From the NCBI GenBank assembly GCA_035946955.1, contig DASYYE010000200.1:1-35306 (forward strand): a DNA stretch of 35,306 nucleotides, in the 5' to 3' direction. This document shows, one piece after another, positions 8,864 through 16,907 of this stretch. This stretch comes from DASYYE01 sp035946955 (GTDB lineage Bacteria > Actinomycetota > Actinomycetes > Streptosporangiales > Streptosporangiaceae). Position 1 is the first letter of the stretch. Each line of letters begins with the position of its first letter. Under the pieces are notes generated by a model. That model made no database searches, was not told the origin of the DNA, and worked only from the letters and a program-made list of their open reading frames with translations. Both the position numbers and the translations under genes were made by a program.

Positions 8864-9110
8864 GCACACCAGGCAAGACGCCGAGTGCGCGGGACCGCTG
8901 CGGTACAGGGCAGCGTGTCGCATGGTGGCGGACGGTTGGAGCCGACCCGCGGTAGTTAGATCTGCGGGGGTCTCGGGGCAACCGTTCCCAGCACCATTGG
9001 CGATACCTTGCCAGAGGGGCCACCCGGTTTCCCGGCAATCACGGAAAAAGTTGTGCCGAGGCCGCCCCACGGGTGCCAGGCAGATCTCGAACTGACAACA
9101 TGCGCTGGGA
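8864..9110 (-). promoter_or_regulatory. Long leader with possible c-di-AMP-type riboswitch
   Basis: About 250 bases precede the paralogue gene. In RNA sense the stretch contains CCGUGAUUGCCGGGAAACC, later GAGACCCCCGCAGAUCUAAC and UACCGCGGGUCGG. These pieces resemble, in order, the GCCGGGGAACC and CCGAACCCGUCAGCUAACC landmarks of the ydaO riboswitch class, known upstream of rpf-like genes in actinobacteria. The match is by eye and imperfect. An AT-rich promoter-like stretch (GTGAAATATAACTGTAGGTAAT, read as minus strand) lies near 9110-9135. Confidence 0.35.
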
Positions 9111-9241
9111 CAATTACCTACAGTTATATTTCACTTAACCTGTGACCACAGCTTGGACGGACCCGGCAGACCCGGCATGCCGCCCCGGTGCGCATGTCAC
9201 GATGGCATTGACGGATCCAGCGCCCTGACAGGAGCTACGGC

Positions 9242-10258
9242 ATGACCGACCTGCAGGTCATCAGCGCCCGGCCGGACCCTGACCGCTACGTGTGGACGTT
9301 CGGCGGCGCATCCCCGATCGCCCGGGTCACTCCCCCGGCTGTGCTCGAAGTCTTCACCGAGGACTGCTTCGCGGGCCGCGTACGCAGCGAGCACGACCTC
9401 ACCTCCCAGTTCCGTGACTTCCCCTACTTCAACCCGCAGACCGGCCCCTTCTATATCGAAGGCGCCGAACCGGGCGACACGCTGGCCGTCCATTTCGTCT
9501 CGATCACACCGGCAAGACACTGGGGTGCCTCGACCACAGCACCGTTGTTCGGGGCACTGACCGCCACGCACACCACCGCACTGCTGCATGACCCGCTGCC
9601 AGAGGTGATCTGGATATGGGAGCTCGACCGCACCCGTGGCACATGCCGGTTCAAGGCGCGGCGGGGAGATTACAGCGTGGACCTGCCGCTGAACCCGATG
9701 CACGGCACGGTCGGGGTCGCACCAGCCAATCTGGAGGTACGCAGTTCCCTGGTCCCGGACGCGTTCGGCGGCAACATGGACACGCCGGAGATGCGTGCCG
9801 GAGTCACCTGCTATCTGGGGGTCAATGTCGAGGGCGCGCTCTTCTCCCTGGGCGACGGCCATGCCCGCCAGGGTGAGGGTGAGACGTGCGGGGTCGCCGT
9901 AGAGACCGCGATGGACACAGTCCTGGTGGTCGACCTGGTCAAGGGCAAGCCGTGCCCGTGGCCCCGGCTGGAGTCCGCCACGCACATCATGTCGGCAGGT
10001 TCCGCTCGGCCGCTGGAGGACGCGTTCCGCATCGCGCAGCACGACATGGTGCAGTGGCTGGCCAGCGACTACGGGCTGGACGTGCTGGACGCCTACCAGC
10101 TCGTCACCCAGGCCGTCGAGTCCCCGCTGGCGAATGTCTGCGACCCGAACTACACCAGCGTCGCCAAGATGCCCAAGGCCTACCTGCCGTCAGCCACGCC
10201 GATGGATGACGCCCACGCACGGCTGCTCGAATTCTCAGCCACCTACCAGGGCAGTTGA
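9242..10258 (+). CDS. Acetamidase/formamidase family amidohydrolase
   Basis: A 338-residue cytosolic enzyme of the FmdA/AmdA family, which hydrolyses short-chain amides such as formamide or acetamide to ammonia and the acid. Family signatures are seen in order: a central DTLAVHFVSITPARHWGAST, PLNPMHGTVGVAP, FGGNMDTPEMRAGVTCYLGV and VEGALFSLGDGHARQGEGET. The GDGHARQGEGE motif is diagnostic. An AGGAG ribosome binding site lies just upstream of the ATG. The next gene, a trehalose synthase, starts 46 bases after its stop on the same strand, so the two may be co-transcribed. Actual substrate is not predictable; nitrogen scavenging is the usual role. Confidence 0.92.
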   Translation: MTDLQVISARPDPDRYVWTFGGASPIARVTPPAVLEVFTEDCFAGRVRSEHDLTSQFRDFPYFNPQTGPFYIEGAEPGDTLAVHFVSITPARHWGASTTAPLFGALTATHTTALLHDPLPEVIWIWELDRTRGTCRFKARRGDYSVDLPLNPMHGTVGVAPANLEVRSSLVPDAFGGNMDTPEMRAGVTCYLGVNVEGALFSLGDGHARQGEGETCGVAVETAMDTVLVVDLVKGKPCPWPRLESATHIMSAGSARPLEDAFRIAQHDMVQWLASDYGLDVLDAYQLVTQAVESPLANVCDPNYTSVAKMPKAYLPSATPMDDAHARLLEFSATYQGS

Positions 10259-10304
10259 CATCCGCGTCCCACCAACCCAGGTGCAGTCTTGACAGGATAT
10301 AGAC

Positions 10305-11723
10305 GTGGGCATGCTCAAGGCCGTGGACGTACCGCGGCAGTCGATCGCCAGTCTGGAGCCCGTGGTCGGCGAGGAGCGCTTCGCCGAACTGACCCGTGCG
10401 GCCGGGGAGTTCCGGCAACGGCTGGCCGGCCGTGCCATCTGGAACGTCAGCTCGACCGCGCTCGGCGGCGGCGTGGCCGAGATGCTGGAGGTCCTCGTCG
10501 GGTATGTCCGTGACCTCGGCGTCGCGATCCACTGGTCCGTGATCACTGGAGATGCCGAGTTCTTCGCGGTGACCAAACGCGTGCACAACCATCTGCACGG
10601 CGACGGGACGGGCGGGCCGTTCACCCAAGCCGACGATGACCACTACCGGGAAGTACTGGCAGCCAACGCCGCCGAACTGGCAGGGCTGGTACGGCCAGGC
10701 GACCTCGTGCTGCTGCACGACCCCCAGACGGCCGGGCTCACCGAGTCCGTGCTTGGCTTGGGGGCCAGCGCGGTGTGGCGCTGCCATATCGGGGTGGACT
10801 GGCAGAACGACGCCACCCGTTCCGGGTGGGACTTCTTGTGGCCATACCTGGCCGACGCACAGCGGTACGTGTTCACCCGTCGCGAGTACGCGCCCTCGTG
10901 GATGCCGAACAAGAAGGTCGCGGTCATCCCGCCGTCGATCGACCCCGCGTCGCCAAAGAACCAGGACCTCGGCACCGACACCGTCCCGGCCATCCTGACC
11001 ACCATCGGCGTGCTGAGGGGGACCGCGCCTGACACGCCGCCTGCCTTCACCCGCCGCGACGGCACCATGGGGGTCGTCACCCGGCCAGCGACGATCGTCG
11101 GCGAGGGACGCCCCGGTCCGGGCGACCAGGTGGTGGTCCAGGTCTCCCGGTGGGACCGGCTCAAGGACATGGCCGGGGTCATGCGCGGCTTCGCGGACTA
11201 CGTCGCACCCAGCAGGCAGGCATTCCTGCTGCTCGTCGGCCCGGCAGTGGCCGAGGTGACCGACGACCCGGAGGGGGCCGCGGTCTACCAGGAGTGCCTC
11301 GCGCAATGGCAGCAGCTGCCCAGTGCGGTCCGTGCCAGCACGCTGCTGGTCACCCTGCCGCTGGACGATGTCGATGAGAACGCCGCGATGGTCAACGCGC
11401 TGCAACGGCACGCCGCGGTCGTCACGCAGAAGAGCCTCGCCGAGGGCTTCGGGCTCACCGTGGCTGAGGCGATGTGGAAAGCGCGGCCGGTCGTCGGCTC
11501 GGCTGTGGGCGGGATCATCGACCAGATCGCGCCCGGCACCGGCATCCTGCTGTCCGACCCGCATGACCTCGCTGAGTTCGGGGCGGCCCTGTGCCGGCTG
11601 CTGGACGACCCGGCAGAGGCCAACCGGATGGGGCAGGCCGCCCAGGCCCATGTCCGCGCCTGTTACGTGGGTGACCTGCACCTGCTGCGCTACGCGAACC
11701 TCTTCAGCTCACTCATCTCCTGA
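10305..11723 (+). CDS. Trehalose synthase-type glycosyltransferase (GT4, TreT-like)
   Basis: A 472-residue GT-B fold enzyme resembling TreT, which joins an NDP-glucose and glucose to make trehalose. The N-terminal half has IWNVSSTALGGGVAEMLEVL, the glycine-rich acceptor-side loop, and VLLHDPQTAGL, WRCHIGVDWQND and YAPSWMPNKKVAVIPPSIDP. The C-terminal half has VVQVSRWDRLKDMAGV and the nucleotide-sugar site EGFGLTVAEAMWKARPVVGS, in which the first Glu of E-x7-E binds the donor. The GTG at 10305 and the ATG at 10311 are both possible starts; ACAGGATA lies upstream. The last 11 bases overlap the convergent TetR gene. Trehalose is a compatible solute and precursor of envelope glycolipids in many actinomycetes. 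Confidence 0.88.
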   Translation: MGMLKAVDVPRQSIASLEPVVGEERFAELTRAAGEFRQRLAGRAIWNVSSTALGGGVAEMLEVLVGYVRDLGVAIHWSVITGDAEFFAVTKRVHNHLHGDGTGGPFTQADDDHYREVLAANAAELAGLVRPGDLVLLHDPQTAGLTESVLGLGASAVWRCHIGVDWQNDATRSGWDFLWPYLADAQRYVFTRREYAPSWMPNKKVAVIPPSIDPASPKNQDLGTDTVPAILTTIGVLRGTAPDTPPAFTRRDGTMGVVTRPATIVGEGRPGPGDQVVVQVSRWDRLKDMAGVMRGFADYVAPSRQAFLLLVGPAVAEVTDDPEGAAVYQECLAQWQQLPSAVRASTLLVTLPLDDVDENAAMVNALQRHAAVVTQKSLAEGFGLTVAEAMWKARPVVGSAVGGIIDQIAPGTGILLSDPHDLAEFGAALCRLLDDPAEANRMGQAAQAHVRACYVGDLHLLRYANLFSSLIS

Positions 11724-12411
11724 AGGGGCGGCGGGCCCTCGGACCCGGCCCGCCACCCGGGCTGGATGTCGCATCAGCGGGCCGCCGGGAGTCAACGAGC
11801 GGCAGGAAGACCCCGTCGACGATCTCGGTGATGAGCTGGTCGCCGACGGGGGTAGCGCTCAGGCAGAGCTCGCTGTGGAGGACGTTGACCGGAAGGCGGG
11901 CCGCTAGCGGGCTCAGGCCCCCGGCAGCGATCTCGCCACGCTGCTCGGCCCGGCCCAAGGCCAGGGCCATGTGGTCGAAACCCTCGGCAACGGCCTGCAG
12001 GCGCAGGTAGGCAGCAAGTTCGCCGCCCGGGTCAGGCACAGTCTGCGCGGCACCACAGCGGCGGTTCATCGCTTGCAGTACAGCGATCACATCGCCGCGC
12101 AGGCTGCCGGTATCGAGCTGTTGCTCTCCCAGCGGGACGACCTGCCGGCTGATCGCCTCCAGGAGCAGTTCAGTGCGGTTCGGCCAGCGCCGGTAGAGCG
12201 CGGCCTTGTTGGTGCCGGCCCGCGCTGCGACGCCGGCCATGGTGACCTGGCTGAAGCCAACCGCTGCCAGCTCATCCCAGGCGGCGTCGAGGATGGCCTG
12301 CTCCAGCACCGCCCCGCGCCGGCGGGTACGAGGAGACCCTTGGGTTCCGGACCGGCCACCACTGGTGCTGGCCGCTGGCGTGGCCGGTTGCGGATCGTTG
12401 CTTGCCACCAT
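11713..12411 (-). CDS. TetR/AcrR family transcriptional regulator
   Basis: A 232-residue repressor-type protein. The helix-turn-helix lies at about residues 38-86: AILDAAWDELAAVGFSQVTM, AGVAARAGTNKAALYRRWPN, RTELLLEAI. This is the textbook TetR DNA-binding fold. The remaining helical domain (residues 90-210) would bind a small ligand, unknown here. The gene is convergent with the trehalose synthase and overlaps its end by 11 bases. Its natural target would be the divergent side, but that side (12412-12900) holds only a truncated P-loop fragment, so its regulated gene may have been lost. N- and C-terminal tails are Pro/Gly/Arg-rich and probably disordered. Confidence 0.92.
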   Translation of the reverse strand: MVASNDPQPATPAASTSGGRSGTQGSPRTRRRGAVLEQAILDAAWDELAAVGFSQVTMAGVAARAGTNKAALYRRWPNRTELLLEAISRQVVPLGEQQLDTGSLRGDVIAVLQAMNRRCGAAQTVPDPGGELAAYLRLQAVAEGFDHMALALGRAEQRGEIAAGGLSPLAARLPVNVLHSELCLSATPVGDQLITEIVDGVFLPLVDSRRPADATSSPGGGPGPRARRPFRR

Positions 12412-12615
12412 CAGAGGGTACCTTGCGTTCCTTATTTCGAGTCAAAAGTGTTAAGGAACCCTGAGTTTCTTATTGGAGGTGCAAGGTTACGACGGACACG
12501 GCTCAGGTAGCGCACCTACAGGGTGCCTGGGACGACGCTGTTCTACAAGGTCCGCGGAGGCAGCAGCCAGAGCCAGGTAAAGGCCCGGCCGGTTGCCTGC
12601 GGGGGCAGGCCTGCG

Positions 12616-12747
12616 ATGGTATTGGGCGTGCTGGTTGTGATGGCGGGGCTGCCCGCGGCTGGGAAGAGTGCGGTGGCCGACGGCGTGCGCCTGGCGCTTG
12701 GGCATCTCGCGGAGTTCAGCGAGGCAGCGCGGGATAGGCGCAGCTAA
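12616..12747 (+). pseudogene. N-terminal scrap of a P-loop kinase / AAA-type ATPase
   Basis: From the ATG at 12616 the frame reads MVLGVLVVMAGLPAAGKSAV, then ADGVRLALG. This is a first beta strand and intact Walker A motif (GLPAAGKS) of the small-molecule or zeta-toxin-like kinase type, and then it stops after 43 codons. The expected Walker B and lid regions are absent, so this is a truncated gene. The rest of 12412-12900 shows no gene; it contains the TetR promoter side and a terminator. Confidence 0.55.
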
Positions 12748-12800
12748 TGTGCCTGGCCTTGGCTGGTTATCGCAGGTGTCAGGCCCCGGGACAGGGAGGT

Positions 12801-12833
12801 GCGGCCCGCCAGGGATGAGGCCTGGCGGGCCGC
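12801..12833. terminator. Strong hairpin terminator
   Basis: The perfect 13-bp inverted repeat GCGGCCCGCCAGG (12801-12813) / CCTGGCGGGCCGC (12821-12833) with a 7-base loop lies downstream of the minus-strand gene ending at 12903. It also lies behind the truncated P-loop fragment on the plus strand. Confidence 0.8.
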
Positions 12834-12902
12834 GATGCCAACAGGGGACCTAGCGGGCGGTTAGGCCGCTCAGCCGCAGGGGCCAATCGCGGCGCGGCGC
12901 GG

Positions 12903-13580
12903 TCAATGGCCGCGGTGCGGCCAGTACGCCTCGAACAGCAGCGACCCGATCTGGCTGAGATCCGCCGTGCACGTATGCGCCGTGGTGTCCATGACATCGC
13001 CGACGATCAACTGGTTGCCGCCGAAGTAGCCGAAGCCGATCTCGGTGCCCGCTGGCAGCCCGCTGGGGTCGATCACCAACCCGTTGCCCTCGCCCGGGAA
13101 GACATTGTTGCTGTTTGGCGCGGGTTGGGAGTAGCACTCGCTGCCAATTCGGACAACGGCCGGGATGCCATGCTGCGCCAGTGCCCTTTGCAGTGCGGTT
13201 GGGTCGAACACTCGGCGCGGGTTCGCGATCACCGTGACCGTCCCATTGGAGTTGCTGACGATCGAGAAGGCCGCCAGCCGGGTAGCGCTGCCGCTGGTAT
13301 CGGACTTGTGCGTCACCTTGCCGGAGCCGGGCTGCAAGGCGGCCGCGCTGCTGGGACTGGACCCCAGGGCGCCGTACACACCGAGACCGGCAGCCAAGGC
13401 CACAGCGGCGGCTGCGGCGGTGAGAGCGGCCAGACGATGGTTCCCGCGCACTGGCAGGTATTTACGCTGGATCAGCCGATGATGCGCCAGATCCGCGCAG
13501 CCGAACTCTGCCGCGGCCTGGGTGAATGATCCGCGCAGTACTTCCTCAGTCTCGTCGTTGATCATTGGGGTTTCTTTCAT
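12903..13580 (-). CDS. Membrane-anchored protein with extracytoplasmic domain, unknown function
   Basis: A protein of 225 residues from the ATG at 13580 (or 220 from the ATG at 13565). Residues 1-50 are cytoplasmic (INDETEEVLRGSFTQAAAEF and basic HHRLIQRKYLPVRGNHR). They are followed by one hydrophobic helix (LAALTAAAAAVALAAGLGVY) and an extracellular part with NGTVTVIANPRRVFDPTALQ, CYSQPAPNSNN and a FGYFGGNQLIVGD segment. Two Cys residues in the outer domain could form a disulfide. This layout is common in actinobacterial genes paired with ECF sigma factors, but no sigma gene is adjacent here. The frame is open up to 13838, yet that extension has no family-like sequence. It is divergent from the propeller membrane protein at 13861. 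Confidence 0.7.
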   Translation of the reverse strand: MKETPMINDETEEVLRGSFTQAAAEFGCADLAHHRLIQRKYLPVRGNHRLAALTAAAAAVALAAGLGVYGALGSSPSSAAALQPGSGKVTHKSDTSGSATRLAAFSIVSNSNGTVTVIANPRRVFDPTALQRALAQHGIPAVVRIGSECYSQPAPNSNNVFPGEGNGLVIDPSGLPAGTEIGFGYFGGNQLIVGDVMDTTAHTCTADLSQIGSLLFEAYWPHRGH

Positions 13581-13860
13581 GACGGCTGGCTGGCGGGTTC
13601 GCGCCGCCAGCGGTTCATCGCTTGCCAGGAATTGGGCGAGCCGGGCGGCGGCGCGTGATGCAGTGCTGACGGCTGTGGCGGCCGACCAGCCGAGAGCGGC
13701 AGCTCGTCGGCTGCCCAGTACATCCGTTCCTCCCGCTGCTGGCCTGTCTTCACCTAGATAAAGCCGGTCAGCCTGGCTGATGCTGAGTGAGACGTCCAGG
13801 AGGACGGAAGCTCGCTCAATCTCTTGGCCCTCGTTCACATCCCACGGTTACGCTGCTGCG

Positions 13861-15786
13861 GTGTTAGGTCCACGCTCAGGGCGCTGGGTACGGCTCGCCC
13901 AGGTGAGCGAGCGCATCGGCCTGCTGCTGGTGCTGAACGGGGTGCTGGCGACCGCTGCGGCGCCGCTTGTGCGGTGGCAGAGCGACTACACGCTGCTGGC
14001 CACCTCGGGCTACTCCGGGAATGCCGGCAGCGGCGCGGTTCCCATGGTCCTGGTGTTTGTCCTTGGGCCGTTGGCCAGTGGCTGGCTGGTGGCTGCGCGG
14101 CTGCCCCGGCGGTTCTTCGCCGAGGACCGGGGTTACCGCCGGTTCGGCAGGTCCGGCTGGCCGATCGTCACAGGAGCACTGTTGTGTGCGCTCGGCACCA
14201 GTTGGAGCGGCGGGATCCCCGCGGGCACGCGTGGCCCAGGCGCACCACTGCTGGCGGCCGGGTCGGCCGCACTCGTCCTGGGCTGGCTGGCGCTGGCCGC
14301 CGGGCCGCGCAGGTCCGGCGCTGCGCCGGTGACCGCGCTGCCGATTTTGGATCCGCCATCCGAATCGGCTCCAAGCGGCGCGGCGGCCGGGAAGCCCGCG
14401 ACGCACCCCTCCATCGTGGGGCCAGGGCGGCGGGCCTGGGTCTGGGCGGTGACAGTGGCCCTGGTGGCCACGGTGATCGCGGGAGTGATGGTCTCGCAGG
14501 TCAGTGTGCTGCAACCGGTCGATCACACGACCACGGCGGCACTGCCTGCGATACACCTGGCCAGCCCTGCGGCCATCCAGCTCAACCCTGCCGCGCCGCG
14601 GTGGCAGACGAGGACGGACAGCGAACTGGTGGGGCCGGGCGTGCTGGCCGCGGGCCGCTACGTAGTCCTGACAGGTGAGGCCGGCGTGACCGTGCTCGAC
14701 GCGAGGACCGGACGCGAGCGCTGGCACTACCTGCGCCGCGACGCGCGACTGAGCGCCGCCGCAGTCACTGCCGACGGGCAGTTCCTGGTGGTGGTCATGC
14801 GCCGCATCGGCGAGTTCCCGAACGCGGGCCAGGACGGGCTAATAACCGGGTTCGGCCTGGCGACCGGGCAGCAGCCTTGGCAGCGGTCCGTGGCCATGCC
14901 CGACCAGCAGGTCTCCGCCGTCGCGGCGGGCGACACCGTCGCCACCTTCGCGCTATGCGCCGCGGGGACCGGATGTGGCGATGTCACCGCCTACGACGCG
15001 GCCTCCGGCGAACTACGGTGGCGATGGCAGGCGGGAACATGCGGGCTGGCCAACACGACGGGCGCAGCGGCAGCGATGGCAGCCGCGGTTGCCCCGCATG
15101 GAAGCCAGAGTTCAACCGACCCTGCCGAGTGCAGCTTCGGATCGATCGCGGTCGTTACAGCCGTCGCCGGCCCGCAGCAGGCGTCGCCCGGCCCGCCGGC
15201 CTCGCCCGCCGGGCTCAGGGTCAGCCCGCTTCCCGGCTTCGCCGGGAATACCGAGGTTCCCACGGTCACCGCAGTACCTGGTGGTTTCCTCGCACTCTTC
15301 CAGGAAAGACCGCGGAACGGACGGGGCATCAACGGATGGGCCGTGGCCCGCTTCGGCGTGGACGGGGCGCGGCAGGGTCCACTTGTTCCGGTCGGCTGCG
15401 CACATCCCACCGCTGTGGAGCAGGTGGCGCATGTGTTCGCCTGCGTGTCGGCGGCGCAGAGCGGTCCCCGTGGCTGGACGGTCACGGCACAGGGTGTTGA
15501 CACCGCGTCGGGGGCCATCGCGTGGCGGCACGAGATCCCCCTCCCTGGCAGGCCCTATGCCAACCCCCCGTACACCGTCGCGTCCGGCGGCGTCTTCTAC
15601 GCCGGAGAGGAGTCCGCGAGCGGTGCCTGGCGGAGCATCGCGTTCCGGGCCAGCGATGGTGAGTCCCTGGGCCGGGCGGCCGGGTTCGAAGCGGCCTCTG
15701 GCGCTGGGCTGGTCATCTTCTTCCAGCCGTCCAGTCGCTACTCCCAGGCCGCGAGTGGCCGCACCACAGTGACCGCGTTCGGTTAG
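13861..15786 (+). CDS. Multi-pass membrane protein with extracellular PQQ-like beta-propeller
   Basis: About 641 residues from the GTG at 13861. The first 230 residues carry five hydrophobic helices: IGLLLVLNGVLATAAAPLV, VPMVLVFVLGPLASGWLVAA, WPIVTGALLCALGTSW, LLAAGSAALVLGWLALAAG and VWAVTVALVATVIAGVMV. The remainder is an extracytoplasmic propeller with PQQ/WD-like blades: VTVLDARTGRERWHYLRRDA, ITGFGLATGQQPWQRSV, VTAYDAASGELRWRWQAG and VDTASGAIAWRHEIPL. The AxTGxxxW pattern marks PQQ-fold blades. Such proteins may sense or scaffold at the cell surface; no enzymatic residues are evident. The ORF is open upstream to 13780, but the start is uncertain because no clear ribosome binding site is present. 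Confidence 0.8.
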   Translation: MLGPRSGRWVRLAQVSERIGLLLVLNGVLATAAAPLVRWQSDYTLLATSGYSGNAGSGAVPMVLVFVLGPLASGWLVAARLPRRFFAEDRGYRRFGRSGWPIVTGALLCALGTSWSGGIPAGTRGPGAPLLAAGSAALVLGWLALAAGPRRSGAAPVTALPILDPPSESAPSGAAAGKPATHPSIVGPGRRAWVWAVTVALVATVIAGVMVSQVSVLQPVDHTTTAALPAIHLASPAAIQLNPAAPRWQTRTDSELVGPGVLAAGRYVVLTGEAGVTVLDARTGRERWHYLRRDARLSAAAVTADGQFLVVVMRRIGEFPNAGQDGLITGFGLATGQQPWQRSVAMPDQQVSAVAAGDTVATFALCAAGTGCGDVTAYDAASGELRWRWQAGTCGLANTTGAAAAMAAAVAPHGSQSSTDPAECSFGSIAVVTAVAGPQQASPGPPASPAGLRVSPLPGFAGNTEVPTVTAVPGGFLALFQERPRNGRGINGWAVARFGVDGARQGPLVPVGCAHPTAVEQVAHVFACVSAAQSGPRGWTVTAQGVDTASGAIAWRHEIPLPGRPYANPPYTVASGGVFYAGEESASGAWRSIAFRASDGESLGRAAGFEAASGAGLVIFFQPSSRYSQAASGRTTVTAFG

Positions 15787-16545
15787 GCCAGGGCCGGCAC
15801 TCCCACCCGTATTCCATTCCTTCGGCACCCCGCTGTCTCACGGGAGGGGGGCGCAATGCGGTGTCGTTGGGCGGTGTTCTGGCCAGCCGGGTCGCCGTCA
15901 CGGATGAATCCGAGCCAGGCCTGGTGGATCCGCTGTGCTCGCCAGGGATCGGGGCGGTGCGCGCCAAGCAGTGCGTGAGGGCCACTGATCGCAGGCAGGT
16001 CGGTGGTGCCGAAGATCCATGGCAGGTCTAGGCAGTGGCAGGCGCCGAGCGTGCCATCGAAGGCGTTCGACCGCCAGGTGAACTCATAGCTGTAGGTCTT
16101 GCCGCGGCCGTACGCGGCGTGGGCGTCCCTCAGGTGGCGGGTAGCGGCTCCGAAAAGGGCGTCGGTGGTGGCGCGGGACAGGATCTCGGGAAGGCCGTCG
16201 GCCGGGTCGCGGCGGTAGGCGGCTGCGAGCTGTGTGGGGCTGAGGTGAAAACGCCTGGCGAGGGCGTCGATGTCTGCCTCGGCAACGCCGCGCAGTGCCC
16301 CGGTCGGCGCGAGGTAGAGGTTGGCTTCGTCGCTTGTGCTGCCGACCAGCAGGTCGACCGGGTGGCCGTCGCCGACGGCGATGGCGTGGACCGGTTGGAT
16401 CGGGAGGCTGTGCGGGTCCAGCACCGTGGAGAACGCCGTGGGCGGGACTGGGGGGCGGCCGGGAAATCCGAAGTCCGCGCGCGTGACGTGGCCGGCCGCC
16501 TCGACTAGTCGCTCATCGCTGACCTGGGACAGACGTTGCGGTTCG
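15783..16545 (-). pseudogene. Carboxylesterase type B, 3' fragment
   Basis: The frame carries the C-terminal third of a type B carboxylesterase: VSDERLVEAAGHVTRADFG, VDLLVGSTSDEANLYLAP (with the acid residue region), YSYEFTWRSNAFDGTLGACH (the catalytic-His region), LDLPWIFGTTDLPAISGP and WLGFIRDGDPA. The nucleophile-elbow GxSxG and the N-terminal two thirds are missing. The frame begins without a plausible start at about 16545, where it abuts an MBL-fold fragment in another frame. A short protein could start at GTG 16424, but it would be inactive. The last bases overlap the propeller gene stop on the other strand. Confidence 0.75.
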
Positions 16546-16776
16546 CGTCGGCCAGGCGGGGCGACTGGCCACGCACCGGATCCCGGTAGCTCACGTCAGG
16601 GCCGGGGAGCACATAGCGGGCGTTCGGGAAGGTGGGGATCCAGGCCTCGCCGTCGCGGCGGGTGTTCCACCCGACGCGGCGTCCGGGACCCCGCCGGCCC
16701 AGTCGACCACCGGCACGATCTCGACGTCGCCCCATGAGATCACCGCAGGTCGATTGGACTTCTTGATGTACTCCAT
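16541..16776 (-). pseudogene. MBL-fold metallo-hydrolase, internally deleted and frameshifted
   Basis: From the ATG at 16776 the frame reads MEYIKKSNRPAVISWGDVEI, then VPVVDWAGG, an MBL-fold N-terminus. At about 16680 the reading jumps frame to RVGWNTRRDGEAWIPTFPNA, then RYVLPGPDVSYRD and RLADANRNV, which in intact relatives follows the zinc motif HxHxDH. About 90 codons including HxHxDH are missing. The remnant then fuses directly, out of frame, to the carboxylesterase fragment. Position and orientation next to the divergent MmyB-like regulator suggest it was once that regulator's target. Confidence 0.65.
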
Positions 16777-16907
16777 ATCCGCAGTCAACTCACACCCGAA
16801 TCGGCGGGGAAGGCCGGAGCCTGATCCTGGCGGTATCAGGCTGCCGGATAAGGCTGCTACTGCCAGGGGCAGGCAACGGCGGCGTGTGCCGATTGATACT
16901 GGCTCCC

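Noticed and set aside
9140..9165. CCTGTGACCACAGC as a fourth CRP site ahead of the paralogue at 8171-8863
   Set aside because: The arms CTGTG/CACAG are separated by 2 bases, not 6, so it does not match the TGTGA-N6-TCACA form.
12523..12747. 74-residue ORF as an intact small gene
   Set aside because: The protein-like part begins at 12616 and ends right after Walker A; it is a truncated kinase rather than a complete small protein.
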